From: Anaeramoeba ignava
Lineage: Eukaryota; Metamonada; Anaeramoebidae
NCBI GenBank assembly: GCA_028826165.1
Contig: JAPDFW010000122.1
Coordinates: 62,001-126,000, forward strand
Direction: 5' to 3'
Length of the DNA stretch: 64,000 nt
Shown one piece after another: positions 45,511-62,529 of the stretch. The stretch's first letter is position 1. Every line of letters starts with the position of its first letter. The notes under the pieces were generated by a model. The model made no database searches. It saw only the letters and a program-made list of their open reading frames with translations, and was not told the DNA's origin. Made by a program: the position numbers and the translations under genes.

Positions 45511-45835
45511 ATCAAAATCAAAATTAAAATCAAAATCAAAATTAAAATTAAAATTAAAATTAAAATCAAAATCAAAATTAAAATCAAAATCAAAATTAAA
45601 ATTATAATCAAAATCAAAATCAAAATTAAAATCAAAATTAAAATCAAAATCAAAATTAAAATCAAATTCAAAATCAAAATTAAAATTAAAATTAAAATTA
45701 AAATCAAAATTAAAATCAAAATCAAATTCAAATTCAAAATCAAAATCAAAATCAAAATCAAAATCAAAATCAAAATTAAAATTATAATCAAAATTAAATC
45801 AAAATTCAAAATTAAAATCAAAATTAAAAAAATTT
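45511..45835. repeat. Intergenic AAAATC/AAAATT hexamer repeat
   Basis: Roughly 54 hexamers in mixed 6/12-bp order lie between the LRR gene and the CS-Sel1 gene. They are open on both strands as K-I or I-L repeats without other coding evidence. The rest of 45455-45896 is T/A-rich spacer. Confidence 0.93.
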
Positions 45836-45847
45836 AATAAAAAAAAA

Positions 45848-45890
45848 TTTTTTTCATTTTTTTCATTTTTTTCATTTTTTCTTTTTAAAA
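45848..45890 (+). promoter_or_regulatory. Triple TTTTTTCA promoter motif before the CS-Sel1 gene
   Basis: Three TTTTTTTCA units in tandem end in TTTTTTCTTTTTAAAAATAA immediately before ATG 45897. This is one of the cleanest examples of the shared upstream motif. Confidence 0.5.
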
Positions 45891-45896
45891 ATAAAA

Positions 45897-47608
45897 ATGG
45901 AAAACTTTTATGAATTTGAACAAAACAATGAACTTATAACAGTTATAATCAAAGTACCTAAAGGAACAAAAAAGGAAGATATTCTATTTAAACGTACGAA
46001 AAAAAGTTTAAGCGCGGGAGTGAAGAATGTTGATCCAATAATCGAAGGATTGTTGTTCGATGAGATTGATCCTGATGGATCTATTTGGTCTTTTGACAAG
46101 CAACAAACACTTTCAATATATCTTGAAAAAAGAAACCCGCGTGTTTGGCCACTCCTTATAGTACGGCCAGATAATGGGAAAATAGATAGTCATTCAGAGT
46201 AGGATTTATTGATGATATTTTTTTAATCCAGAAAAAAATCCATTTTTCCGTTATTTTTTAAAATGAAAGTCGAAATATTTTAATTACATTATTGTTTATT
46301 TAAATAAGACATTTTTCTGTTATAATTGTATTTAGCAATTGTTTTAATATCAACACATGAAATTATTTTCCAAGTCAATTTTAATTGAAAGAGTGGTTTT
46401 ATTATGGATTTTCAATAACAAAAAACACATTCAAAAACACATTTTTATTTTCGTTCAAATTGAATTTCTAAATGGATTTAATATTTTTTATTCAAAAGGT
46501 TTTTGCTTTCAAATCTTTATGAGAATCAGAACCATTTCGTAGATGCTTTGAATCTATTAGAAAGCAGCGCAGAAAAAGGGAGTATTTTATCAATACTCAA
46601 ATTGGCAACACTTTATGTTGAAAAAGAAACTCCGTATCCAATTCAACAGGATGTCAATAAGTCTTTCGAATATTGGATCAAAGCAGCGAATTTAGGGAGT
46701 GTTGAGGCTCAGTTTTTTGTTGGTCATTGCTATCATTCTGGTGAATTATGCGATCCAAATCTTGAAAAAGCAACTGAATATTATAAACGTGCTTTAGAAA
46801 ATGGCGAGTTCAATTCTGCTTATTATCTAGGTTGCATTTATTATGAAGGAGGTAAATATTTCAATTCAATTTATCTTTTTGGTTCTTTTTTTAATTTGTA
46901 TTTAAATTGAAATTGGATTTACCGTTTTGATTTTAATTGAATAATTAAGTATGAAAATTTATTCTTTAAAACAATCAAAAATTTTTTTTTTGCAATTTAA
47001 AAATAAAAGGAGAAAAAATTGAACAAAATGATGAACTTGCTGTTAAATATTGGGATCTTGCTTATAAAAATGGAAATAATCCAGAAGCACTTTATAATCT
47101 TGGTTTAATGAATTTATCAGGAAGAGGAATAGAAAAAAATGTAGAATTAGGAAAGGAATATTTAGAAAAAGCAACAAAAATGAGTCCAGATTTAACAATT
47201 ACAGAAGAAGTTATGAAAATAATTGCAAATGAAGAAAATGAAAATTCAAATGAAAATTCAAATGAAAATCCAAATGAAAATGAAAAAGAAAATTTAAATG
47301 AAAATTTAAATGAAAATGAAAAAGAAATTGACAAAGAAAAATTAAAAGAAATGCTTGAAAAAGAAATTCAAATTGACAAACAAAATGAAAATGAAAATGA
47401 AAATGAAAATGAAAATGAAAAAGAAAAAGAAAATGAAAAAGAAAATGAAACTACTTTTTCAAAAATTACTTCAAAAATTAAAACTATTTCTAAAAGTAAG
47501 AAAACTTGGGTTATTGGTGCTCTTATTTTAGGAACTGCTGCTTTAACTTATTATTTCAAAAACAAAAAACCAAATGATAAAGAAGAATCAAAATCTGATT
47601 TAGATTAA
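45897..47608 (+). CDS. CS-domain (NudC/p23-like) + Sel1/TPR repeat, tail-anchored protein
   Basis: Exons are 45897-46198, 46499-46851 and 47010-47608 (TAA); the sum is 418 codons (417 residues). Residues 1-100 form a CS/NudC-type beta-sandwich (ELITVIIKVPKGTKKEDILF, then GSIWSFDKQQTLSIYLEKRN and WPLLIV). Residues 100-270 hold Sel1-like repeats: ALNLLESSAEKGS, YWIKAANLGSVEAQFFVGHC, YYKRALENGEFNSAYYLGCI, YWDLAYKNGNNPEALYNLGL, YLEKATKMSPD. An E/N/K-rich stretch is followed by a single C-terminal hydrophobic segment (WVIGALILGTAALTYYF) and a short charged tail, as in tail-anchored membrane proteins. CS domains often act as Hsp90-linked co-chaperones and Sel1 repeats bind partners, so a membrane-attached co-chaperone is plausible but not shown. 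The join between CS and Sel1 relies on a GTAGGA 5' splice site, in correct phase. Without it the CS domain would end at TAG 46200-46202. Confidence 0.8.
46199..46498 (+). other. Non-repetitive 300-nt intron of the CS-Sel1 gene
   Basis: Unlike the other long introns here it has no tandem repeat and a more mixed base composition. Its 5' site is GTAGGA and its 3' site AAAAG. A TTGATGATA near the 5' end resembles a C box, but no CTGA D box is present. An additional small exon or a structured RNA cannot be excluded. Confidence 0.4.
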
Positions 47609-47638
47609 TTTTAAAAAAAAAATAATAATACAAAAATT

Positions 47639-47670
<32 letters not shown>

Positions 47671-48088
47671 TTTCTCTTTTAAAAACAAATTTAAATTTAA
47701 AATAAAATTTAAAAATTAAAATTAAAGAAAAAGTTGTTTAATTTTGGTTCTTTTGCTTGTTAAAAAAAAAATTATTATTCTTTTAAAAAAAAAAAAAGAA
47801 TAAAAAAAGACAAAAGAAAAAAATCGGAAAAAAATCGGAAAAAAAAAAGTAAAAAGAAAAAAAAGTGTTTCAAAAAAAAAAAATTTGAGAAAATTAGAGC
47901 AACTAAAAAGCTATCGTTTTCCAATTAATTTTACTTTTAAAATTTTAAAAAAAATTTAACTTACTTTTAAAAATTTTTCATTTAATCTAGTTTTTTTTTT
48001 GTTGCTTTTTAAATTAACTAATTAAATTAAATCAAATTAAATTAAATTAAATTAAATTAAATCAAATTTAATCTAATTTAATTTAAAA
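47609..48088. repeat. Convergent spacer with a TTTC microsatellite
   Basis: The 480-bp spacer between the CS-Sel1 gene (+) and PFOR (-) contains a (TTTC)n run at about 47638-47672. It also holds A-rich stretches with AAATCGGAAAAAAATCGG, and (AAATT)n repeats at 48010-48080. No gene was seen. Confidence 0.8.
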
Positions 48089-53195
<5,107 letters not shown>

Positions 53196-54890
53196 TTAAT
53201 TTTGTTTTTGTTTTTGTTCTAAAAAAATTTTATTTACTTTTGTTTCTAAATTTGGTTCATTTTCATTTAATTGAAAATAATCCATTGCTTTTGATAAATC
53301 TTCAATTACATTTTCATTAATAAATTGATAATATTTTTCTTCAATTTCATCTAAATATAAATAATCAATTAAAATTTTTAAAGAGATCAAAGATAAACCA
53401 CTGTAATCACTAACTTGATTAGAATCATCATTAATAACCGATAAAAACATTCCTCTAAATAATTCGCTTCTTGCCCACAAAACCAATTTATGAACTTTAA
53501 TGTTTTCAGAATCAGATTTAATAATAAAATCTTTGCTTTCTTCATCATTTCTCATTTTTAAAAAATTCTCTTTTAGGGAAAATTTGACATCAAAAAGAAA
53601 ATCTGTCATTTCTAATTTTCGTAGTTTTTCTTGAAGATCTTCATTCAAATATATTTTTGCATATAAATATTTAAGAACATTCATTGCTTCTTGAGTATTT
53701 AATTGGTTCAGAACTTGTTTTAAATTAGAAATGTTGTTTTCGCCAATAACATGTTTTAATAATAAATAATGACAACCGATTTTACCGTCGATTGTGTTAA
53801 TTTGAATATCACAAGCCTCTTGATTATCCAAAAAATTCAACAAATCCAAATCAAGTGAAGAAGAGGAAGAAAAATACAGGAAAGAATTAAAAGCACCTGC
53901 AGAAACACGGCAGTATTGGAGCTCATGAACAAGCTCAGGGATATGTATTTGTATCGGTTTTGTAGCTGAATCATAATTATTGCTTCCTAATTGTCCACTT
54001 GAATTAATTCCAAAAACGAATAACTTATTGGATCGTGTCAATACAAGTGTATGAAAACAACCACTATCAACATCAATAATATCTTCATCTTGCAGAGAAT
54101 CAATGTGAGCAAAAAACTTTTGGTGGGTGTCCAAGCCTAATCCATTAAAAGCATAATCACCACAACCGTAAATTTGAGATTTTCCATTGTTTTTAACAAG
54201 CATAATTGATTGTTCAAATCCTGTTATAATTTTAATAATCTCTCCCTTTGGAATATTTTCCACAGGATGATTGAAAACTTCATCTTTAATATCACCAATT
54301 CCAAGAGAAAACGTTCGGTTAAAACCAGAAACAAATAGTTTATTATTATTCATCAACATCCACAAACAATAGGCATAATTCCCAGCAAAAATATTTTTCA
54401 CGTCAGATTTGATAAGAACTGGAGAATTACAAACAGAAGGTTTATCCAATCCAAATTGATGTTGAGAATTTCTTCCATAACCATAAACATTTCCATTCTC
54501 GCTAAGCATATAAGTTTGATAAACTCCACAAACAACTTTGATTATTTTTTCTTTTTGAATTTTTGGATCAAATATTTTTTTCACTTTTTCGTTGCTTTCT
54601 TCATCTTGTAAATTTCCATTCGAATAAACTTCCCCGTTCTCAGTAAGTAATAAATATCCGTTGTAACTTACTGATGCCATTATGATTTTACAATCAATTT
54701 GGATTTCTTCTTCTTTTTGGTTTTTAATTTGTAGTGCTTTTCCGTTTTTTTGGATTATAATTATATTATTATTTCCACTTGATAAACTTTGAACTCCAAA
54801 TTCATGTGAATAAAAAACTTTTTTTGGTGTTAAAGCACCATTACTTGAAAAACCTTGAGGAGAACCCCAAAACCAAACTTCATCTTGCAT
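53196..54890 (-). CDS. RCC1-repeat protein with two C-terminal BTB domains
   Basis: A single-exon gene of 564 residues (ATG 54890-54888, TAA 53196). Residues 1-340 form a seven-bladed RCC1-like propeller: FWGSPQGFSSNG, VYGYGRNSQHQFGLDKPS, LFVSGFNRTFSLGIG, IYGCGDYAFNGLGLDT, LFVFGINSSGQLGSNNYD. The C-terminal part has a divergent BTB (about 357-425, CDIQINTIDGKIGCHYLLLK) and a second, more typical BTB (from DFLFDVKFSL to IKVHKLVLWARSELFRGMF; about 435-540). RCC1-BTB proteins often act as small-GTPase-linked scaffolds or cullin-3 adaptors; which applies here is unknown. A run of Q/K ends the protein. It shares a 203-bp divergent spacer with the 7TM gene. Confidence 0.9.
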   Translation of the reverse strand: MQDEVWFWGSPQGFSSNGALTPKKVFYSHEFGVQSLSSGNNNIIIIQKNGKALQIKNQKEEEIQIDCKIIMASVSYNGYLLLTENGEVYSNGNLQDEESNEKVKKIFDPKIQKEKIIKVVCGVYQTYMLSENGNVYGYGRNSQHQFGLDKPSVCNSPVLIKSDVKNIFAGNYAYCLWMLMNNNKLFVSGFNRTFSLGIGDIKDEVFNHPVENIPKGEIIKIITGFEQSIMLVKNNGKSQIYGCGDYAFNGLGLDTHQKFFAHIDSLQDEDIIDVDSGCFHTLVLTRSNKLFVFGINSSGQLGSNNYDSATKPIQIHIPELVHELQYCRVSAGAFNSFLYFSSSSSLDLDLLNFLDNQEACDIQINTIDGKIGCHYLLLKHVIGENNISNLKQVLNQLNTQEAMNVLKYLYAKIYLNEDLQEKLRKLEMTDFLFDVKFSLKENFLKMRNDEESKDFIIKSDSENIKVHKLVLWARSELFRGMFLSVINDDSNQVSDYSGLSLISLKILIDYLYLDEIEEKYYQFINENVIEDLSKAMDYFQLNENEPNLETKVNKIFLEQKQKQN

Positions 54891-54917
54891 TTTTATATTT
54901 TTTTTTTATAAATTAGG

Positions 54918-55085
54918 GAAAAAAATGAAAAAAATGAAAAAAATGAAAAAAGGAAAAAAATTTAAAAAAAAAAAAGGAAAAAGATTTTCATCAAATTTTT
55001 GTTTTGAAATGTTCTTGTTTTTCTTAAATTATAAAAATTTTTTTTTTCATTTTTTTCATTTTTTTCATTTTTTTCTTCTTTTTTT
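54918..55085. promoter_or_regulatory. Divergent promoter with tandem TTTTTTCA motifs on both strands
   Basis: Three AATGAAAA units at 54921-54945 are the motif in minus sense, facing the RCC1-BTB gene. TTTTTTCATTTTTTTCATTT with a third copy at 55041-55075, followed by TTCTTCTTTT, faces the 7TM gene. The two clusters form a near-perfect inverted pair about 100 bp apart. Confidence 0.55.
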
Positions 55086-55093
55086 TTTAAGTG

Positions 55094-58000
55094 ATGTCAC
55101 AATCAGATTTTAATCCACACACAGCTCTTGGTTCACATCGATGGCAAGCTTTCCTTTTATCTTTATTATTCTTATTTTTTGGTTTAATTTCTTTATCAAT
55201 ACTTTTTTATCAATTCATTACAAGGTATTTTTAAAAAGATTCCGAATAAAAAGAAGAAAAAGAAAAAAAATTTTTTTTCTCTTTGATTTAATAAGATTAT
55301 ATTATAAATAAATTTATAAATAATTTTACAAATAATTTTACAAATAATTTTACAAATAATTTTACAAATAATTTTATAAATAATTTTATAAATAATTTTA
55401 TAAATAATTTTATAAATAATTTTATAAATAATTTTATAAATAATTTTACAAATAATTTTATAAATAATTTTATAAATAATTTTATAAATAATTTTATAAA
55501 TAATTTTATAAATAATTTTATAAATAATTTTATAAATAATTTTATATAATTTTATAAATAATTTTATAAATAAATTTAATTTAATTTTAAATAATTTTAT
55601 AAATAATTTTATAAATAATTTTATAAAATAATTTTATAAATAATTTTATAAATAATTTTATAAATAATTTTTATAAATAATTTTATAAATAATTTTATAA
55701 ATAATTTTATAAATAATTTTATAAATAATTTTATAAATAATTTTATAAATAATTTTACAAATAATTTTATAAATAATTTTATAAATAATTTTATAAATAA
55801 TTTTATAAATAATTTTATAAATAATTTTATAAATAATTTTATAAATAATTTTATAAATAATTTTATAAATAATTTTATAAATAATTTTATAAATAATTTT
55901 ATAAATAATTTTTATATTTAATTTTATAATTAATTTTATAATTAATATTTATTTAAAATAATAATTTTATAATTAATTATTTATAAATAATTTTATAAAT
56001 AATTTTATAAATAATTTTATAAATAATTTTATAAATAATTTTATAAATAATTTTATTAATAATTTTATAAATAATTTTATAAATAATTTTATAAATAATT
56101 TTATAAATAAATTTTATAAATAATTTTATAAATAATTTTATAAATAATTTTATAAATAATTTTATAAATAATTTTATAAATATTTTATGTTAATTTTATA
56201 AATAATTTTATAAATAATTTTATAAATAATTTTATAAATAATTTTATAAATAATTTTATAAATAATTTTATATTTAATTTAATAAATAATTTTATATTTA
56301 ATTTTATAAAATAATTTTATATTTAATTTTACAAATAATTTTATAAATAATTTTTAAAATAATTTTATAAAATAATTTTATAAATAATTTTATAAATAAT
56401 TTTATAAATAATTTTATAAATAATTTTTATAAATAATTTTTATAATTAATTTTTATAAATAATTTTATAAAATAATTTGTATAAATAATTTTATAAATAA
56501 TTTTATATTTAATTTAAGATTATATTATAAATAAATTTATAAATAATTTTATAAATAATTTTATAAATAATTTTATAAATAATTTTATAAATAATTTTAT
56601 AATTAATTTTATAATTAATTTTATAATTAATTTTATATATAATTTTATAAATAATTTTATAAATAATTTTATTTTATAAATAATTTTATAAATAATTTTA
56701 TAAATAATTTAATAAATAATTTTATAAATAATTTAATAAATAATTTAATAATTTTATAATTAATTTTATAAATAATTTTTATAAATAATTTTATAAATAA
56801 TTTTTATAAATAATTTTATAAATAATTTTATAAATAATTTTATAAATAATTTTATATATATAATTTTATAAATAATTTTATAAATAATTTTATATTTAAT
56901 TTTATAAATAATTTTATAAATAATTTTATAATTAATTTAATAAATAATTTTATAAATAATTTTATAAATAAATAAATAATAATTTTATAAATAATTTTAT
57001 AATTAATTTTATAAATAATTTTATAAATAATTTTATAAATAATTTTATAATTAATTTTATAAATAATTTTTAAATAATTTTATAAATAATTTTATAAATA
57101 ATTTTATAAATAATTTTATAAATAATTTTATATAAATAATTTTATAAATAATTTTATAAATAATTTTATAAAATAATTTTATAAATAATTTTATAAATAA
57201 TTTTTATAAATAATTTTATAAAAATAATTTTTTATAAATAATTTTATAAAAATAATTTTATAAATAATTTTATAAATTTTTATAAATAATTTTATAAATA
57301 ATTTTATAAATAATTTTATAAATAATTTTATATTTAATTTTATAAATAATTTTATAAAATAATTTTATAAAATAATTTTATAAATAATTTTATAAATAAT
57401 TTTATAAATAATTTTATAAATAATTTTATAAATAATTTTATAAATAATTTTATAAAATAATTTTATAAATAATTTTATAAATAATTTTATAAATAATTTA
57501 ATAATTTTATAAATAATTTTATAAATAATTTTATAAATAATTTATATTTAATTTAATAAATAATTTTATAAATAATTTTATAATTAATTTTAATAAATAA
57601 TTTTATAAATAATTTTATAAATAATTTTATAAAATAATTTTATAAATAATTTTATAAATAATTTTATAAATAATTTTATAAATAATTTTATAAATAATTT
57701 AATAAATAATTTTATAAATAATTTAATAAATAATTTTATAAATAATTTTTATTTAATTTAATAAATAATTTTATAAATAATTTTTATATAATTTTATAAT
57801 TAATTTTTAATTTAATAAATAATTTTATAATTTTATAAAATAATTTTATAAATAATTTTATAAATAATTTTATAAATAATTTAATAAATAATTTTTGTAA
57901 ATAATATTATAAATAATTTAATAAATAATTTTATAAATAATTTTATAAATAATTTTTATAAATAATTTTATAAATAATTTTTATAATTAATTTTATAAAT

Positions 58001-59245
58001 AATTTTATAAATAATTTAATAAATAATTTTATAAATAATTTTATAAATAATTTTATAAATAATTTTATAAATAATTTTATAAATAATTTTATAAATAATT
58101 TTATAAATAATTTTATAAATAATTTTATAAATAATTTTATAAATAATTTTATAAATAATTTTATAAATAATTTTATAAATAATTTTATAAATAATTTTAT
58201 AAATAATTTTATATTTAATTTTATAAATAATTTTATATTTAATTTTATAATTAATTTTATAATTAATTTTATAAATAATTTTATATTTAATTTTATAATT
58301 AATTTTGTTTAAATTTAAAAGGAAAAAATATCGATATAATGAAACTGGCGTATTTTATTTTGCAACTTTGATTTTGTCAACTATTTTCCTTCTATGGGAA
58401 TGGATTATTAGTTTCTTTACACTTCCTTGGAGTTATGATGCAATAGCTTATCTTTTTCATCATTACATCCCTTTATTTTTACAATTTGGAATGTAAAATT
58501 ATATTTAAAAATTTATAAATTAAATTAAAATTTATATCGAATTTTTAGGTTTTCAATCTTCGTTTTATTCATTTTGAAGATTTATTACTTCATCCAAAAC
58601 AAACAAAACAAATTTAAAATTTTCTTTCGAATTTATCTTCTTATAGTTTTCTTACTTTTTTGTATAATGTATGCAGTTTGTGTGATTCTTGATTCTTATG
58701 AAGGAAGATCATATCAAAAAACATTCAACGAATTATCAGCCATTTTAATCGGAATTTTTGTTATTATTTTTACAATAATCTCAATTAAAATTGGAATTGT
58801 TCTCAAAGATTTTGGAACTGTTCAACATAAAACAAGTCGGAAAATTAAAATTTTTTCCGTTTTCTTATTTATATATTTGTCAGTTTTTATTTTTCGGATG
58901 TTTTGGTTGATTTTTGATTTATCAGATGCTAATACACTTTATGACAACATGAAAAATTGGGAAAATGATGGCGATTCAAGATATTATACTGCTAATCTCA
59001 TTCTTCGCGGATTTCTTGAATTAGTTCCAACAATTATTATTGTAACTATTTTCCATTTTGGAGTTATGAAAAGAAAAAAAATATCAGAGTTACTTGATTC
59101 AGAAAAAAATTCTTTAGTCGCTCCAAAAGTTACAATTCAATCTCGTCATTCAAATTCTTCAAGTCTTTTATGTTGTGGTTGTTGTCATAAAAAATCTGTT
59201 TGGAAAGAATCAAATAATGAGTTTCTTGATGAAGATCTTTTTTAA
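55094..59245 (+). CDS. Seven-transmembrane protein, TOM1/THH1- or GPR137-like
   Basis: Exons are 55094-55224, 58322-58492 and 58549-59245 (TAA), all joined in phase 2; the sum is 333 codons (332 residues). Seven hydrophobic segments are evident: LLSLLFLFFGLISLSILF, FYFATLILSTIFLLWEWI, FSIFVLFILKIYYFI, YLLIVFLLFCIMYAVCVI, AILIGIFVIIFTIISIKI, FSVFLFIYLSVFIFRMFW and LELVPTIIIVTIFHF. The order, the third-helix ending in KIYYF and the last helix LELVPT resemble plant TOM1/THH1 and animal GPR137 proteins, which sit on vacuolar/lysosomal membranes and can bind small GTPases. The cytosolic tail has a CCGCC cluster, possibly palmitoylated, and an acidic end. The 3,097-nt first intron is nearly all 12-bp satellite. 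Confidence 0.82.
55310..58300 (+). repeat. 12-bp satellite (AATTTTATAAAT)n filling the 7TM-gene intron
   Basis: About 245 copies, the exact reverse complement of the ATTTATAAAATT unit in the sirtuin and CUE-gene introns. AATTTTACAAAT variants cluster at the start (55325-55370). TATTTAATTT, TTATAATTAA and one-base length variants are scattered through it. Confidence 0.97.
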
Positions 59246-59401
59246 TTCAATTTAGTTCCAAATTTTGTTAATTGATTGTCTTTTTTTTTTGTTCTTTTTC
59301 TTTTTCTTTTTCTTTTTCTCAATTTGATTTGGAAAAAGAAAATACGTTTTTTTTCTAACTTTTGATAATGATTTAATCAAAAAAAAAAAAATTTTAAAAT
59401 T

Positions 59402-59430
59402 ATTTTTCATTTTTTCTTTTTTTAAAAATA
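59402..59430 (+). promoter_or_regulatory. TTTTTCATTTTTTC motif before the GH31 gene
   Basis: TTTTTCATTTTTTC followed by TTTTTTTAAAAATAA lies 15-40 bp before the ATG. Confidence 0.48.
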
Positions 59431-59443
59431 ATCATTTCGAAAA

Positions 59444-62400
59444 ATGAATCTTTTTTCTCTCATTTTATTTCTGTTTTTATTCTATCTTTCTTTTTGTTCT
59501 AGAATTCATATTGACCCAAAAATTCATCCTTTTTACTTTCAAAATCAACTCTCAAAACAAATTCCAGAACATTTTATAATTGATTCAAAATCAATCCAAA
59601 AGAAAATTTCAAACAAAAATAAATCACTTACATATTTATCAGCAATTATCAATTTACGAAATGAAGAAATGGATGAAAAAAAGCAAAAATCAAAGAAAAA
59701 AACGAAAAAAATCAATCAATTAAAAGCAAAAATTTATTTTATCAAACCTTCTATTGTTAGATTGAAAATATCAGAAAATCAACCAATCCAAAAAAGATAT
59801 AAATGTTCAGAAGCTCTTCAAGAGAATTCTTTTGAATATCATACATTCAAAATGGATTTACAAGAAGATTATGTTGAAATCATTATTGATGGAGAAGATA
59901 ATATCAATTACAATAATGAGGAAAATGTTATCTCTGTTAAACTTTTCTTCAATCCTTTTAATATTCTTGTTAAAAATCAAGATTTCCCACTTTTCTCAAT
60001 TAATTCTGATTCTTTATTGAGATTTGAGAATGACCAAGAAAATGATTTGGAATCAATTGCAATAGATACTGCTTTTATTAATTCCCATAAAGTTTATGGA
60101 ATTCCAGAAAGACCAACAGATGATTTACATTTAAAAAATACAACAAAAGAAAATCCTTTAATTTTATTTAGTTGTGATGCTGGAAGATATTCAATTAATT
60201 CAGGAGACTCTTTGTATGGAAATGTTCCTATGGCTATTGGTATTCATGATATTTCGGATCGATCTGAAATTATAAATCCAAGAACATCTTCAATATTTTG
60301 GATGAATTCTTCAGAAACTTATGTTGATATTGAAGATTGTGAAATTAAATATGAAAAGGATAATCTAAATACGCAAGGAAAAAGACTTTATTGGAATAGT
60401 CAATGTGGATATTTAAAATTTATAATTTAAAATTTATTCAATTTATTCAATTTATTATTTATTATTTAGGTGGGAATATTGATATTTTTTTGCTAACTGG
60501 AAAAAATAATAATCCAAAATTCATTTGGAATCAATATTTCACAATTACTGGTTATCCAATGTTTCCTCCTTTATTTTCTATCGGATATAATCAATGCCGT
60601 TGGAATTACTACACTCAAAAAGAATGCTATGATATCAATGATACATTCAATAAACACAATATCCCTTATGATGTTTTATGGCTTGATATCGATCATACAG
60701 ATGAAAAAAAATACTTCACTTTTGATAAATCAAATTTCCCGAATCCTAAAAAATTACAACAAGATTTAAATTTAGATGGTCGAAAAACTATTGTGATTGT
60801 GGATCCTCATATTAAAGTTGATGAATCATGGGAAGTTTATAAACAAGGGAAAAAAGATTCATTATTTATTCTAGATTCAGATGGAAAAGAAGAATTTATT
60901 GGTTCATGTTGGCCAGGGTATTTTTACTTTATATATATAAATATATAAATATAAATAATGAAAATTAATTTGGAATTTATTAAAAAAAAAAATAGGAAAT
61001 CTGCTTGGGTTGATTTTTTAAATCCAAAAGGTAATTTTTATATTTTTTGTTTTTAAATTAAAATTCCAAAAAAAAATAATTTTTTGTTCCACTTTTTTTT
61101 TGTTTTTTTTTAAGCTGTTGATTGGTGGACTTCTTTATTTAGTTATGAAAATCACAAAGATTCAACACCAAATCTTTTTGTTTGGAATGTAAAACAATAT
61201 TTTTTTTTTGGAATTAAAATTAAAATTAAAATTAAAATATTCAAAATAAAAAGGATATGAATGAACCAGCAATTTTTCACGCCCCACGCAAAACAATTCC
61301 TGAGAAGGCAAAACATTGGGGAGGAGTGAACCATCGAGATCTTCATAATGCGTATGGATTGTTAATGCACAAATCAACATATCAAGGACTTCTTGAAAGA
61401 GAAGAAGATAAGAACCGAAGACCTTTTGTTTTAACTCGTTCATTTTTTGCCGGATCGCAAAAATTTTCAGCAGTTTGGACTGGAGACAACACCTCGCAAT
61501 GGGACCACTTAAAAGCAACACCCTCGATGATAGCTAATTTGAATCTTGCAGGCATTCCCTTTAGTGGGGCTGATACTGGTGGTTTTTTCGATGATCCAAC
61601 TCCAGAACTTTTTGTCCGTTGGTTCCAATTAGGATCTCTTCATCCCTTCTTTAGAGGTCACTCTCACCACAGAGCAAACAAGAAAGAGCCTTGGGTTTTC
61701 GGGGATCCTTATACTTCTCTTGTCAGAAATGCTATCCAAACAAGATATAAATTGATTCCACTTTTTTACACTTTGTTCTATCAGTCTTCAAAATTTGGAT
61801 TTCCAATAATTCGTCCTTTGTGGCTTGAATTTGGATTTGATTCCATAACTTCCAAAGATAATATCGAGAACTCTTCGTTTATGATAGGTGATTCCCTTTT
61901 ATGCTATCCTATTCTTGAACCAAATAGCAAAATTAAATCTATTCTTTTACCACGAAATTCTGTTTGTTATGATTTTTTCACGCATTACAAATATGTGGGG
62001 AATGGTAAGGAATTCTTTCTTCTGTGCAATCTCTCAACAACTCCTATTTACATTCGTGGGGGTTCTATTGTTCCATTGAGGAGAAATGTTGAAGCTAAAA
62101 AAAGTGGAACAGAAATGATGTTTGATCCTTTATTGATTCTTATTGCTCTTGATAACAACATGAATTCCCAAGGATTTTTGTATCAAGATGATGGTGTTTC
62201 TTTTAATTACCAAACGAAGAATGAGTTTATTTATCAAAGTTTTACATTTAGTGAATTTTGTCTTGATTCAAAAAATTTAAATAATCAAAAAGAACAAAAA
62301 ATTCCAGAAAAATTTCAACTTGAAATTGAAGAGATTGTGATTTTAGGAATTCCTTATTCTGTTAATGTTAATGGGATTACAAGTGATTATCATAATGAAG

Positions 62401-62525
62401 ATATAGAATTTGAAAAGTATCAAGTTGAGCATGGGAATGAAAGTTATCAAAAGATTGTTATTAAGAATGTTAATTTACGAATTGGGGATGATTGGAAATT
62501 AAGACTAAATTTAAAAACCGATTAA
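59444..62525 (+). CDS. ER alpha-glucosidase, glucosidase II alpha-like (GH31)
   Basis: Exons are 59444-60404, 60470-60917, 60996-61030 (35 nt), 61115-61188 and 61254-62525 (TAA); the sum is 930 codons (929 residues, close to animal GANAB). A signal peptide (MNLFSLILFLFLFYLSFCS) begins the protein. The N-terminal beta domain includes VYGIPERPTDDLHL. The TIM barrel has PYDVLWLDIDHTD, IVIVDPHIKVD, WPGKSAWVDFLNP, the nucleophile in VWNDMNEPAIF and the acid/base Asp in SAVWTGDNTSQWDHL. GADTGGFF and FFRGHSHH follow. The enzyme trims the two inner glucoses from N-glycans during glycoprotein folding control in the ER. The NDMNEP nucleophile sits exactly across the fourth splice junction, and a 35-nt exon encodes KSAWVDFLNPK. 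The C-terminal beta-sandwich is complete. Confidence 0.93.
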
Positions 62526-62529
62526 AACC

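Noticed and set aside
45426-45837. Open frames on both strands made of I-L or K-I repeats
   Set aside because: A hexamer repeat without stops is open on both strands by composition alone.
46199-46498. C/D snoRNA in the non-repetitive intron
   Set aside because: A C-box-like TTGATGA is present, but no CTGA D box or terminal stem was found.
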